Positions 11,148 through 20,751 are shown, counted from the first letter of the stretch. The stretch is DNA of 64,000 bases from Caulobacter segnis ATCC 21756 (GCF_000092285.1 NC_014100.1:4216001-4280000), one strand, 5' to 3'. Translations and numbers: made by a program. Notes: generated by a model from the letters alone, not told the origin.

Positions 11148-11842
11148 GGCCCCTGCGTTCGCCGTTCGTGATCTGGCTGCTCTCCTCGATCTTCGCCGGC
11201 TATTTGAAGCTCGTCTTCAAGACCCTGCGCATGACCGAGGAAGGTCGCGAGCAGGCGCAGGCCGTGTGGGCCAAAGGCCGCGAGACCGGCGTCGGGGCGA
11301 TCCTCTGTTTCTGGCACTCGCGCATCCCGATGTCGCCGCTGAGCTGGCCGCAGAGCCCGGAGCGCCAGGACATGCGCGCCCTGATCTCGCGCTCCAACGA
11401 CGGCGAGTTCATCGCTCGCACGGTCGAGAAGCTGGGCTTCCCGGCGATCCGCGGCTCGTCGGCCAAGAAGACCGATCTGGCCAAGAACAAGCACGGCGAG
11501 CAGGCCTTCCGCGACATGGTCAAGTGGGTGAAGGACGGCGGCGGGATCGCCATCACGCCCGACGGTCCGCGCGGCCCAGCCGAACACATGGAAAAGGGCA
11601 CGCCGTCCCTGGCCCGCGTCACCGGCGCGCCGGTGATCTTCGTGGGCCTCGCCGCCAAGCCCTGCATCCGTCTGGGCTCGTGGGACCAGACCATGATCCC
11701 CCTGCCCTTCGCCAAGGCCGCCATGGTCTGGGACGGGCCGACCGGCGCGGGACGCGGCGACGACCCCGACCAGCTGGTCGAGTCCTGGGCCGCGCGCCTT
11801 TCGGCCGTCACCCGGCGGGCCGAAGCCCTGGTCGAAGATTGA
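11144..11842 (+). CDS. DUF374 lysophospholipid acyltransferase-like protein
   Basis: The 232-residue protein has an N-terminal hydrophobic segment and an acyltransferase core. FWHSRIPMSP (His58) corresponds to the HX4D-like block and ITPDGPRGP (about 138) to the conserved PDGPRGP block of the DUF374 branch. Family members are linked to lipid A or phospholipid acylation. The TTG start at 11144 overlaps the exporter stop by four bases, which ties it to that operon. The acyl donor and acceptor cannot be read from the sequence. Confidence 0.85.
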
Positions 11843-11872
11843 TCCGGCTCATGCTTGGTGGGATGTAGGGCC

Positions 11873-12874
11873 ATGGCTCACGATCACCCCGGACACGCGC
11901 ACCACCACGATCATGACCATGATCACCACGATCATGATCATGCGCACGGTCACGGTCATCATCACGGCCACGGCCATCACGGGCACAGCCACGCGCCCAA
12001 GGACTTCGGCCGCGCCTTCGCGATCGGCACCGCGCTGAACCTGGGCTTCGTGGTCGTCGAGGCGGCCGCGGGCCTGATCACCGGATCGCTGGCCCTGCTG
12101 GCCGACGCCGGCCACAATCTGTCCGACGTGCTGGGCCTGCTGATGGCCTGGGGGGCGGCGGTGCTGGCCAAGCGCGCCCCCAGCCTTCGCCGGACCTACG
12201 GCCTGCGCAAGGGCACGATCCTGGCCTCGCTGGCCAACGCCGCCCTGCTGCTGGTCGCCGTCGGCGCGATCGCCTGGGAGGCCGTCCGCCGCTTCGCCGA
12301 TCCGCAACCGATCGAGACCGGACCGGTCATGATCGTCGCCGCCGTCGGCATCGCCATCAACACCGCCACGGCCTTGATGTTCATGAAGGGCTCGAAGGAG
12401 GACCTGAACGTCCGAGGCGCCTTCCTGCACATGGCCGCCGACGCCGCCGTGTCGGCCGGCGTCGTGGTCGCCGCCTTCGCCATGAGCCTGACCGGCTTTC
12501 TGTGGCTGGATCCGGTGGTCAGCCTGGCCATCGTCGCCGTCATCGTGCTGGGCACCTGGGGCCTGTTGCGCGACTCGCTGGACCTTGCCCTAGACGCCGC
12601 GCCGCGCGGCATCGATCCCGCCAAGGTGCGCGCGTGGCTCGCCGCCCGCCCGGGCGTGTCCGAGGTCCATGACCTGCACATCTGGGCGATGAGCACGACC
12701 GAGAACGCCCTGACCGCTCACGTCGTTCGGCCGCTGGACGAAGGCCACGACCAGTTCCTGCACGAGGCCTGCTCGGAGCTGGCCAGCAAGTTCAACATCG
12801 GCCACGTGACCATCCAGGTCGAGACCAGCCATGGGGCGCACGCCTGCCGCCTGGCGCCAGCCGATGTGGTCTAG
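11873..12874 (+). CDS. Cation diffusion facilitator (zinc/cobalt-type exporter) with His-rich N-terminus
   Basis: CDF proteins export divalent metals from the cytoplasm in exchange for protons. This 333-residue member begins with a stretch of about 45 residues dominated by His, Asp and Gly, a likely metal-sensing or buffering tail. Metal-site motifs are HNLSD (His81, Asp85) in helix 2 and HMAAD (His186, Asp190) in helix 5, a His/Asp pattern typical of the zinc/cobalt (ZitB, DmeF) group. The ATG at 11873 with GTAGGG before it is preferred to the TTG at 11855. It sits unusually inside the lipid A gene block. Confidence 0.88.
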   Translation: MAHDHPGHAHHHDHDHDHHDHDHAHGHGHHHGHGHHGHSHAPKDFGRAFAIGTALNLGFVVVEAAAGLITGSLALLADAGHNLSDVLGLLMAWGAAVLAKRAPSLRRTYGLRKGTILASLANAALLLVAVGAIAWEAVRRFADPQPIETGPVMIVAAVGIAINTATALMFMKGSKEDLNVRGAFLHMAADAAVSAGVVVAAFAMSLTGFLWLDPVVSLAIVAVIVLGTWGLLRDSLDLALDAAPRGIDPAKVRAWLAARPGVSEVHDLHIWAMSTTENALTAHVVRPLDEGHDQFLHEACSELASKFNIGHVTIQVETSHGAHACRLAPADVV

Positions 12875-12883
12875 GGGCGTAGT

Positions 12884-14128
12884 GTGACCCTGTCCCTGGG
12901 CCTCTACCGGGCCGCCACGGGCCTGCTCGAACCCATAGCGCCCGCGCTGCTGACCCGCCGCGCCCGCCAGGGCAAGGAAGACCCCGCGCGTTTGGCCGAA
13001 CGTCTGGGACGGAGCGCGCACTCGCGCCCGAGCGGCCCGCTGGTCTGGCTGCACGGCGCCAGCGTCGGCGAGAGCCTGTCTATCCTGCCGCTGGTCGAGC
13101 GCCTGCGCGCCGAGCGCCCCGAGGTCATGGTCCTGGTCACCTCCGGCACCACCACCTCAGCGGTCCTGCTGGCCAAGCGTCTGCCCGCCGGTGCGATCCA
13201 CCAGTACGTCCCCGTTGACGCCCCGGGCGCGGCGCGGCGCTTCATCGCCCGCTGGAAGCCCAACCTGGCCGTCTTCGTCGAGAGCGAGCTGTGGCCGAAC
13301 CTGCTGCTGGAGGCCAAGGCCGCCGGAACCCGCCTGGCCCTGGTCTCGGCCAAGCTGTCGGACCGAAGCTTCGCCCGCTGGAGCAAGCGCCCCGAAGCCG
13401 CCCGCCAGCTGCTGTCGAGCTTCGACCTGATCCTGGCCCAGGACGCCCGCGCTCATGACCGCTTCGAGGCCCTGGGGGCCCAGGTCGCCGGCGAGGCCGA
13501 CCTGAAGTTCGGCGCCGCGCCGCTGCCGGTCGACGAGCCGGCCCTCGCCGTCGAGCGCGCGCGCTTCCCACGCCCGCCCCTGCTGATCGCCAGCACCCAT
13601 CCGGGCGAGGACGAGATCGCCCTGGACGCCGTCGCCGGCCTGACCGATCGGCCGCCGGTGGTGCTGGCGCCGCGTCACGTCGAGCGCGGTCCCACGATCG
13701 TCGCCCTGGCTCGGGCGCGCGGGCTCTCCGTCGCCTTGCGCAGTCAGGCCCCGGGCGAGCGCGCCGACGTCGTGGTCGCCGACACCCTTGGCGAGATGGG
13801 TCTGTGGTTTCGCCTGGCCGGGACCGCCGTCATCGCCGGCAGCCTCGTTCCCGACATCGGCGGCCACAACCCGCTGGAGGCCGCTCGGCTGGATTGCCCG
13901 GCGATCAGCGGCCTGTTCGTCGAGAACTGGGTCTCGGCCTTTGCGGGGCTCGAAGACGCGCGCGGCGTCGTGATGACCTCGCCGGAAGGGCTCGGAGCAG
14001 CCCTGGCCGCCGACCTCGCCGCCCCCGAAGCCGCCCGCGAACGCGCCACCCGCGCTCGGAACTATGTCGACGCCCGCGACGCCGAGGCGCGCGCGGGCCT
14101 CTCTCGCATTATCGAGCTCGTCCCATGA
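12884..14128 (+). CDS. waaA: 3-deoxy-D-manno-octulosonic acid transferase
   Basis: WaaA (KdtA) attaches Kdo sugars to lipid A on the inner face of the cytoplasmic membrane. The 414-residue protein has the GT30 N-terminal half with GPLVWLHGASVGE (about 45-57) and ESELWPN (about 130), plus the C-terminal donor-binding segment IAGSLVPDIGGHNPLEAA. It starts with GTG nine bases after the CDF gene and overlaps lpxK by four bases. The number of Kdo residues added cannot be judged. Confidence 0.93.
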   Translation: MTLSLGLYRAATGLLEPIAPALLTRRARQGKEDPARLAERLGRSAHSRPSGPLVWLHGASVGESLSILPLVERLRAERPEVMVLVTSGTTTSAVLLAKRLPAGAIHQYVPVDAPGAARRFIARWKPNLAVFVESELWPNLLLEAKAAGTRLALVSAKLSDRSFARWSKRPEAARQLLSSFDLILAQDARAHDRFEALGAQVAGEADLKFGAAPLPVDEPALAVERARFPRPPLLIASTHPGEDEIALDAVAGLTDRPPVVLAPRHVERGPTIVALARARGLSVALRSQAPGERADVVVADTLGEMGLWFRLAGTAVIAGSLVPDIGGHNPLEAARLDCPAISGLFVENWVSAFAGLEDARGVVMTSPEGLGAALAADLAAPEAARERATRARNYVDARDAEARAGLSRIIELVP

Positions 14129-15132
14129 AACTCGGCACGCCCCGCTGGTGGTACGTGAAGAGCGGCGGCCCCGCCCCGCTGACGCGCGCCCTGCTGACTC
14201 CGATCTCGTGGCTGTGGGCGGCCTCGACCGCGCGCAGGATCGCGAACACCATCCCGACCGAGGTCGCCGCGCCGGTGATCTGCGTCGGCAACGTCACCAT
14301 GGGCGGCGCGGGCAAGACACCGATCGTCCGCGAGCTGCTGCTGACCCTGACCCGCCGGGGCGTCGAGGCCCACGGCCTGTCGCGCGGCTATGGCGGCAAG
14401 CTGAAGGGGCCCGTGCGAGTCGACCCCACGCGCCACACGGCCGCCGAGGTCGGCGACGAGCCGCTGATGCTGGCCCAGGACTTTCCGATGTGGGTGGCCC
14501 GCGACCGCGCCGCCGGCGCCATCGCCGCCTCGGCCGCAGGCGCCGACGCGATCGTCATGGACGACGGCCACCAGAACCCCAGCGTCCGCAAGGCGCTGTC
14601 GCTGGTGGTGGTCGACGGCGAGACGCGGGGCGGCGAGTGGCCGTTCGGCGACGGTCGCGTCTTCCCCGCCGGCCCCATGCGCGAGCCGCTGAAGGTGGGC
14701 CTGGCCCGCGCCGACGCCGTGATCGTGCTGCTGCCCGTCGACATGCCGCAGCCTGACTTCGACCTGCTGGTCGCGTTCGGCGACATGCCGGTGCTGGTCG
14801 CGCGGCTGGAGGCCGCCGCGCCTGTACCCGAAGGCCCGCAGGTCGGCTTCGCCGGCGTCGGCAAGCCCTGGAAGGTCGAGAAGGCCCTGACCGCCGCCGG
14901 CTGCCAGCTCGTGGACTTCGCCCCCTTCCCCGACCACGGCGCCTATGACGAGGCGACGCTGAAGATGCTGGCCGACCGCGCCAAGGCCTATGACGCGGGC
15001 CTGGTCACCACCGAAAAGGACTGGATCCGCCTGCCGCCCGCCTGGCGCGCGCGCGTCACCCCCTGGCCCGTCCGCGCCCGCTTCGACGACGAGGCGGCGC
15101 TGGAGGAGTTGCTGGCCAAGGCGGGGCTATAG
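14125..15132 (+). CDS. lpxK: Tetraacyldisaccharide 4'-kinase
   Basis: LpxK phosphorylates the 4' position of the lipid A disaccharide precursor at the inner membrane. The ATG at 14125 overlaps the waaA stop (ATGA) and gives a 335-residue protein of normal length. The P-loop is GNVTMGGAGKTP (about residues 54-65), DDGHQNPSV (about 150) is the family's second motif, and an N-terminal hydrophobic helix (LTRALLTPISWLWAA) anchors it. Earlier in-frame starts lie inside waaA and are shadows. It closes the lipid A operon, followed by a repeat copy. Confidence 0.93.
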   Translation: MKLGTPRWWYVKSGGPAPLTRALLTPISWLWAASTARRIANTIPTEVAAPVICVGNVTMGGAGKTPIVRELLLTLTRRGVEAHGLSRGYGGKLKGPVRVDPTRHTAAEVGDEPLMLAQDFPMWVARDRAAGAIAASAAGADAIVMDDGHQNPSVRKALSLVVVDGETRGGEWPFGDGRVFPAGPMREPLKVGLARADAVIVLLPVDMPQPDFDLLVAFGDMPVLVARLEAAAPVPEGPQVGFAGVGKPWKVEKALTAAGCQLVDFAPFPDHGAYDEATLKMLADRAKAYDAGLVTTEKDWIRLPPAWRARVTPWPVRARFDDEAALEELLAKAGL

Positions 15133-15252
15133 ATCCTCCCCCGCGCTGCGGGGGAGGTGGCCCAGAGGGCCGGAGGGGGCTAATGCGGCGTCCGCCCCGT
15201 TCGCCCCCTCAGTCGCTCCGCGACAGCTCCCCCGCATCGCGGGGGAGCATCT
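15133..15252. repeat. GC-rich palindromic intergenic repeat, copy 3
   Basis: It starts right after the lpxK stop and ends just before the convergent amidohydrolase gene. Arms CTCCCCCGC-GCT-GCGGGGGAG and CTCCCCCGCATCGCGGGGGAG each form a hairpin, separated by GCCCAGAGGGCC and CAGTCGCTCCGCGACAG. The second half is nearly identical to copy 7 at 52761. Confidence 0.87.
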
Positions 15253-15261
15253 ATCAGACCC

Positions 15262-16563
15262 CTACTTATAAACCACCCCGCCCTTGATCACCGACGTCAC
15301 CCGCTGCAGCTCGGTGACGTCCTTCAGCGGGTCGCCCTTTACGGCGACCAGGTCCGCCGCCTTGCCGGGCGCCAGGCTGCCGATTTCGCTGGACAGCGAG
15401 AAGTGGTCGGCGGCGTTGACCGTGGCGGTCTGGATCGCCTCCAGCGGCGTCAGGCCGGCCTTGACCAGCAGGGCGAACTCGCCGGCGTTGTCGCCGTGAG
15501 CCGAGACGCCGGTGTCGGTGCCGAAGGCGATCTTGACCCCGCCCTCGTGGGCGCGGCGGGCCATGGCCAGCATCTTGGGCCCTGCGTCCAAGGCCTTGGC
15601 GGTCTGGGCGGGGGTCAGGAAGTTGTTCGGCCCCGAAGCGATCCGGTAGACGAAGTCGCCGGCCATCAGGGTCGGGACCAGATAGCCGCCGTTTTTCTTG
15701 AAAAGGGCGATGCTCTCGGCGTCGAGATAGGTGCCGTGCTCGATCGAGTCGCCGCCGGCCCGCAGGAAGCTGTTAATGCCGTCGACGCCGTGGGCGTGGG
15801 CGGTGACCTTGCGGCCCATCTTGTGGGCGGCGTCGACAATGGCCTTCAGCTCGTCGTCCGAGAACTGCTGGGCCAGGCCCGCGGCGGTGTTGGAGAGCAC
15901 GCCGCCGGTGGCGGTGATCTTGATGATGTCGGCGCCGTGCCAGACCTGCTCGCGCGTAGCGCGGCGGCAGTCGTCGGCGCCCGAGCAGACCGAAGTCGGC
16001 CGAAGCACGTGCATGACCTCATCGGAATAGCCGTTGATATCGCCATGGCCGCCGTGGATCGACACCGCCGAGCCGGCGGCGATGATGCGGGGCCCCGCCA
16101 CGTCGCCACGCTTGATCCCGCTGCGCAACGCGAAGATCGCCTGGTTCTCGGCGCCGAGGTCCGCGACCGTGGTGAAGCCCGCCATCAGCGTCTTGCGCGC
16201 ATAGCCGGCCCCGATCATCGCCTGGTCGGCGGATGACTGGGTCACCTCGTCGAGGCGCGAGGTCGGCCCTTGCTGACCCGTCAGGTGAACGTGGCTGTCG
16301 ATCAGACCCGGCAGGACGAAGCTGTCCTTCAGGTCGACGACCTTGCCGCCCGGCTCGGCGACATAGCCGTCGACGATGCGGACGACCTTGCCGTTTTCCA
16401 GCACCAGGGTCTTGGCCGTCTCGACCTTGCCCGTGGCGGGATCGGCCAGCAGGCGGCCGGCCTGGACAAAGACGGTCTCCTTTGGCGCGTTCTGGGCGCA
16501 CGCGACGCCGCTCAGCGCCCCGGTCAGAACCAGGGCGCACGCGCCCGACAGCAGTCGTTTCAT
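15262..16563 (-). CDS. Exported amidohydrolase, prolidase/Xaa-dipeptidase-like
   Basis: A metal-dependent hydrolase of the amidohydrolase superfamily, 433 residues with a signal peptide (MKRLLSGACALVLTGALSGV). All binuclear-metal elements are visible: HVH (His91, His93), IIKITATGG (Lys215, probably the bridging carboxylated lysine), HAHG (His256 or His258), IEHG (His276) and FGTDTG (Asp350). Caulobacter members of this branch include characterised Xaa-Pro/Xaa-Arg dipeptidases, so a peptide substrate is likely. The ATG at 16563 with GAGGGG before it is preferred to the TTG at 16575, which overlaps the upstream gene's end. Confidence 0.85.
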   Translation of the reverse strand: MKRLLSGACALVLTGALSGVACAQNAPKETVFVQAGRLLADPATGKVETAKTLVLENGKVVRIVDGYVAEPGGKVVDLKDSFVLPGLIDSHVHLTGQQGPTSRLDEVTQSSADQAMIGAGYARKTLMAGFTTVADLGAENQAIFALRSGIKRGDVAGPRIIAAGSAVSIHGGHGDINGYSDEVMHVLRPTSVCSGADDCRRATREQVWHGADIIKITATGGVLSNTAAGLAQQFSDDELKAIVDAAHKMGRKVTAHAHGVDGINSFLRAGGDSIEHGTYLDAESIALFKKNGGYLVPTLMAGDFVYRIASGPNNFLTPAQTAKALDAGPKMLAMARRAHEGGVKIAFGTDTGVSAHGDNAGEFALLVKAGLTPLEAIQTATVNAADHFSLSSEIGSLAPGKAADLVAVKGDPLKDVTELQRVTSVIKGGVVYK

Positions 16564-16571
16564 AGAACCCC

Positions 16572-17657
16572 TCAAGCCCCCGCTTTGCGCGCGAAGTCCC
16601 AGGCCCCCTTGGCCAGGACCGGCACGCGCGCGCCTCCATCAGCTGCGCATGGGCGCTGGCGGCGGTGCCGTCACGGACCCGGCCGACGATGCCCTGGCAG
16701 ATGCCGGCCAGTCTGAAGAGGTTGTAGCTGAAATACCAGTCCAGCTCGGGCAGGCCGTCGCGGCCGGTGGCGTTGCAGTAGCGCTCGACGGCCTGGGGGA
16801 TGGTCGGGATGCCGTAGGTCTCCAGATCCTCGATTCCCGACAGACCGCCGCGCTGGTCGGACGGCATCACCCAGTTCATCAGGAAGTAGCTGAAGTCGGC
16901 CAGCGGATTGCCCAGGGTCGACAGTTCCCAATCCAGCACCGCGATCACGCGCGGCTCGGTCGGGTGCAGGATCATGTTGTCGAGACGATAGTCGCCATGG
17001 ACGATCGAGGTCTGGTCGTCGGCCGGCACTGTCTTGGCCAGCCAGTCGATCAGCCGGTCCATCTCCGGGATCGGCGTGGTTTCGCTGGCCTTGTATTGCT
17101 TGGTCCAGCGGTCGATCTGGCGGGTGAAGTAGTTGCCGGGCTTGCCGTAGTCGGCCAGGCCCACGGCCGCGTAGTCGACGTTGTGCAGGGCGGCCAGGGT
17201 GTCGACTCTGCGCCTCGTAGATCGCGCGGCGCTCGGCCGAGGCGTAGTCGGGCAGGGTCCCGTCCCACAGGATGCGGCCCTCGACGTTCTCCATCACGTA
17301 GAAGATCGTGCCGATGACGTCCTCGTCCATGCACAGCGCGTAGGCCTTGGCGACCGGGAAGTCGGCCTTGTTCAGGCTGGAGATCACCTTGTACTCGCGG
17401 TCGACCGCGTGGGCGCTGGGCAGCAGCTTGCCCGGCGGCTTGCGGCGGAGGACGTATTTCCGCGTCGGGGTGACCAGCTGGTAGGTCGGGTTCGACTGGC
17501 CGCCCTTGAACTGGCGCACTTCCAGCGGGCCGGCGTAGCCCTCGACATTGGCTTCAAGCCAGGCGGCCAGCTTGACCTCGTCGATCGCGTGGCGCGGGTC
17601 GACCGGCTTGGTGCCCGAGTTCAGATCCTGGGCGGACTGTTCGGTGGCTTCGGCCAT
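16572..17657 (-). pseudogene. Phosphotransferase (APH/ACAD10-like) gene with two frameshifts
   Basis: The product belongs to the aminoglycoside-phosphotransferase fold found in acyl-CoA metabolism loci. The N-terminal part (QFKGGQSNPTYQL, YVLRRKPPGKLL) is in one frame. The catalytic part (HGDYRLDNMI, then VLDWELSTLGNP) is in another, beginning near 17206-17211 where one extra base disrupts an expected YEA-x-VDTLAALHN join. A second shift lies in the CGCGCGCG run at 16625-16633, where two extra bases separate the frame from its proper ending VPVLAKGAWDFARKAGA. The three extra bases together restore the original frame at the TGA. Either a decaying gene or assembly errors. Confidence 0.8.
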
Positions 17658-17723
17658 GGCGCGCTTCTCCCCAACGCTTGTTTGAAAGGGAGTTTAGAGG
17701 GTGGCGAGCGCCGCGCAACCCAA

Positions 17724-17843
17724 AGATCCTCCCCCTAGGGGGAGGTGTCGGCTCGAAGGGACGACGGAGGGCGAAGAGACAGGCTCCACAGAACGTCCCC
17801 CTCCGGCCCTACAGGCCACCTCCCCCGCTGGTGGGAGGATTTA
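17724..17843. repeat. GC-rich palindromic intergenic repeat, copy 4
   Basis: Outer arms AGATCCTCCCCC and GGGAGGATTTA bracket internal CCCCCTAGGGGG and CTCCGGCCCTACAGGCC segments. It lies between purD and the next minus-strand gene, touching the purD stop. Confidence 0.8.
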
Positions 17844-19124
17844 GGAGCCCTTCAGCGCCCGCCAGCCGATGTCGCGGCGATAGAAGCCGCCTTCCAGGCT
17901 GATGCTGCCCAGCGCCGCGTAAGCGAGGTCGCGAGCTTCGCTCAGCGTGACGCCGAGGGCGCAGACGTTCAGCACCCGGCCGCCCGAGGCGACGAGGCGC
18001 CCCTCGAACTCACGGGTCGTGCCGGCGTGGAAGACCACGACCTCGCCGCCGAAGTCGGCGTCGGCGCCCTGGATGCGACCGCCGGTCTTGGGGGAGTCGG
18101 GATAACCCTCGGCCGCCAACACCACGCAGATCGCCGCCTCGTCCCGCCACTTCGGCGGTTCGGCCGAGGCCAACTCGCCCTTCGCCGCCGCCAGCAGGAT
18201 CGGGACGATGTCGCTCTGGAGGCGCAGCATCAGGGTCTGGCACTCGGGATCGCCGAAGCGGGCGTTGTATTCGACGAGCTTGGGGCCCGTGGACGTCAGC
18301 ATCAGGCCGGCGTAGAGCACGCCGACATACGGATTGCCTTCGGCGGCCATGCCCTCGACGGTGGGGACGATCAGCTCGCGCCAGGCTTGGTCGATCAGGG
18401 CCTGGGTCAGGACCGGCGGCGGCGAATAGGTGCCCATGCCGCCGGTGTTGGGGCCCTCGTCGCCGTCATAGGCGCGCTTGTGGTCCTGGGCCGCGCCGAA
18501 CAGCACCGCGGTCTTGCCGTCGCAGACCGCGAACAGCGAGGCCTCCTCGCCGTGCATGAACTCCTCGATCACCACGCGCGCGCCGGCCGAGCCGAAGCGG
18601 CCGCCCAGCATGTCGAGCACCGCGGCGTCGGCCTCGGCGCGGGTCGCGGCGATCACCACGCCCTTGCCCGCCGCCAGGCCGTCGGCCTTGATCACGAACG
18701 GCGCCTCCAGGGTGTCGAGGAAGGCGCCGGCCGAAGCCGCGTTCTCGAACACGCCGTAGGCCGCCGTGGGCAGGCCGTGGCGCTGACAGAAGTCCTTGGT
18801 GAAGGCCTTGGACGTCTCCAGCTGGGCCGCGCGCTGGCTGCCGCCGAAACAGGGAATGCCGACCTGGGCCAGCTTGTCGGCGAGACCGACCTCGAGCGCC
18901 GACTCCGGGCCGACCACCACCAGGTCCGCGCCGATCTCCTGGGCCAGGGCCACAAGGCCGTCGGCGTCGGTGGCCTTGACGGCCTTGAGCTCGGCGACCT
19001 TGCCAATGCCCGGATTGCCGGGGGCGGCGACGAGGCGGCCGCACAGCGGCGATTGGGCGATCTTCCAGGCCAGGGCGTGCTCGCGGCCGCCGGACCCGAC
19101 GAGGAGGATGGTCAGCTTTTCCAT
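17841..19124 (-). CDS. purD: Phosphoribosylamine-glycine ligase
   Basis: PurD joins glycine to phosphoribosylamine with ATP in the second step of purine synthesis. The 427-residue protein begins with LTILLVGSGGREHALAWK, the family's N-terminal glycine-rich block. It contains the ATP-grasp segment VIKADGLAAGKGVV (about residues 140-153) and GDPECQ (about 290). Length is normal. The gene is monocistronic or leads into the phosphotransferase gene on the minus strand; the upstream gap to the divergent gene is about 110 bases. Confidence 0.95.
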   Translation of the reverse strand: MEKLTILLVGSGGREHALAWKIAQSPLCGRLVAAPGNPGIGKVAELKAVKATDADGLVALAQEIGADLVVVGPESALEVGLADKLAQVGIPCFGGSQRAAQLETSKAFTKDFCQRHGLPTAAYGVFENAASAGAFLDTLEAPFVIKADGLAAGKGVVIAATRAEADAAVLDMLGGRFGSAGARVVIEEFMHGEEASLFAVCDGKTAVLFGAAQDHKRAYDGDEGPNTGGMGTYSPPPVLTQALIDQAWRELIVPTVEGMAAEGNPYVGVLYAGLMLTSTGPKLVEYNARFGDPECQTLMLRLQSDIVPILLAAAKGELASAEPPKWRDEAAICVVLAAEGYPDSPKTGGRIQGADADFGGEVVVFHAGTTREFEGRLVASGGRVLNVCALGVTLSEARDLAYAALGSISLEGGFYRRDIGWRALKGS

Positions 19125-19237
19125 GAGCGCGGGGTGTGACGCGCGCCCGCCGCCGGGTCAAGCCATGGCTCGCCCCCGTCCGCCGCCATTCGCCCCATTC
19201 CGCTCGCGCCCAGGCCACACGCCGCTAGGCGGACGGT

Positions 19238-19921
19238 ATGGACAAGTTGGTCTTCTTCCCCGCGCTCGCCGTGCACATCGCCACGGGCTTCCTGCTGGTC
19301 GCCGTCGGCCTGGTCCCGATCCTCAGTCGCAAGGGCTCGCGGCTCCATCGATGGTCGGGCCGCCTGTTCGTGACGCTGATGAGCGTGTTGCTGGCCGCCG
19401 CCTGGGTCATGACCCTGCTGCGCTTCAACGCCTATTTCGCCGCCCTGTCGGCGACGGCGACCATCACTCTGTTCTCGGGCGTGCGGGTCCTGAGCCGCAA
19501 GCGCCCGGACCTTGATCCACGCCAGCGCGCCAAGCTTCTGGACTGGATCGCCACCTTGGCGGTGCTGGCCATCGGGGCCTGGGTCCTGCTTTTGATCACG
19601 CAGGGACGCACGGGCGGCAAGGCGGCGGTCAGCGCCGCGCTGGTCTACGCCGCCCTCACCTACGGCGGCTGGGATCTCTGGCGTTTCTTGCGGCCGATGG
19701 CGTGGCCTTTCAGCCCGTCTCTCTGGCGCTACGAGCACGTCTTAAAAATGCTCTCGGCTTATGGCGCCGTGATCAGCGCGTTTTCGGGTAACGTCCTGAC
19801 CTTCTTGCCAACCCCTTGGAGCCAGCTCTGGCCGACCTTGTTGTTTCAACCGATGGCCGTGATCTGGATCGCGGTCCTGATCCTGGACAGGAAACGCCAG
19901 CGGCGACTGGCGGCCGCCTGA
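19238..19921 (+). CDS. DUF2306-like multi-spanning membrane protein
   Basis: A 227-residue integral membrane protein with about six hydrophobic helices and conserved-looking polar spots such as SRLHRWSGRLFV near residue 35. This resembles the DUF2306-type proteins often found beside LytTR regulators. The biochemical function is unknown. The ATG at 19238 follows a long spacer, and the next gene begins 24 bases after its stop, so the pair is probably one transcript in which the regulator controls or is influenced by this protein. Confidence 0.7.
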   Translation: MDKLVFFPALAVHIATGFLLVAVGLVPILSRKGSRLHRWSGRLFVTLMSVLLAAAWVMTLLRFNAYFAALSATATITLFSGVRVLSRKRPDLDPRQRAKLLDWIATLAVLAIGAWVLLLITQGRTGGKAAVSAALVYAALTYGGWDLWRFLRPMAWPFSPSLWRYEHVLKMLSAYGAVISAFSGNVLTFLPTPWSQLWPTLLFQPMAVIWIAVLILDRKRQRRLAAA

Positions 19922-19944
19922 AGCGGATCCAGACACAGACCTGG

Positions 19945-20751
19945 ATGCTGGCCTTCACAGCCTATAGCTGGGCGGCCACGACGCTCTGCGCGGCCTGGTT
20001 CGCCCGGCGTTTCGCGGCGAACCAGGATCGGGACCTGAGCGTCCTGGATTCCCTGGTCTGGCAAGGCGCGATCTACGCCGTCTGGCTACCCGCGGCGGCG
20101 ATCGTCTGGTTGCTGCTGCGCCGATACGGCAGCGGCGCCATAGGCCACCTGGCGCTTTACCTGACCGGCGCGCTGATCGTGCCGCTGGAGTCGCTGACCT
20201 CGGCGCTGATCGACAACGCGTTCGCATCCGGCTCAGCGACGATCGCCGCCCGCACCCTGGCGCGCCTGCCTATCAGCCTGCTACTCTACACGGCGATCGT
20301 CGCGATCGGCCTCGCCGCGGCGCATCATCGCCGCGCCCACAACGAGCGGGCGCGGGCCCACGCGCTGGAGATCGCGCTCGACCAGGCCCGCCAGGCCCTG
20401 GCGCGCGCCGTCCCCTCGCCGCTGGAGGAGCGGCTGATCGTGATGAGCGGAGCGCGGCGGGTGCCGGTGGAGATCGCCGACGTCGAATGGTTCGGCGCCG
20501 CCGACAACTACGTGGTCGTCCACTGGTCGGATCGGGAGGGTCTGCTGCGCAGCACCCTGCAGGCGCTCGAGGAGCGCCTGGACCCCAAGCTGTTCGCCCG
20601 CTGCCACCGTTCGGCCTTGGTCAATCTGGCTCGCGTGCGCGCCTTCGCGCCGCTGTCCGACGGCTCCTGGCGGCTGACGATGGAAAGCGGCGCGGAGGTC
20701 GTGACCAGCCGCACCTACCGCCGAGAACTGCTGGAGCGCCTGGGGCTTTAG
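19945..20751 (+). CDS. Membrane-anchored LytTR transcriptional regulator
   Basis: The 268-residue protein has an N-terminal membrane part with about four helices (residues 1-120), a linker rich in Arg and Ala, and a C-terminal LytTR DNA-binding domain (about 168-268). The LytTR signature is visible in IADVEWFGAADNYVVVHW and FARCHRSALVNLARVRAF. It lacks a receiver domain, so DNA binding is probably controlled from the membrane. I chose the ATG at 19945 because it follows the DUF2306-like stop; upstream in-frame codons overlap that gene. Targets are not known. Confidence 0.8.
   Translation: MLAFTAYSWAATTLCAAWFARRFAANQDRDLSVLDSLVWQGAIYAVWLPAAAIVWLLLRRYGSGAIGHLALYLTGALIVPLESLTSALIDNAFASGSATIAARTLARLPISLLLYTAIVAIGLAAAHHRRAHNERARAHALEIALDQARQALARAVPSPLEERLIVMSGARRVPVEIADVEWFGAADNYVVVHWSDREGLLRSTLQALEERLDPKLFARCHRSALVNLARVRAFAPLSDGSWRLTMESGAEVVTSRTYRRELLERLGL

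Noticed and set aside
11855..11872. TTG start giving six extra residues to the CDF exporter
   Set aside because: The ATG at 11873 is closer to a GTAGGG site and the six extra residues add nothing family-like.
16019..17164. A separate phosphotransferase gene starting at 17164
   Set aside because: It lacks the N-terminal lobe found in the other frame just upstream and runs into the amidohydrolase gene; it is the shifted middle of one broken gene.
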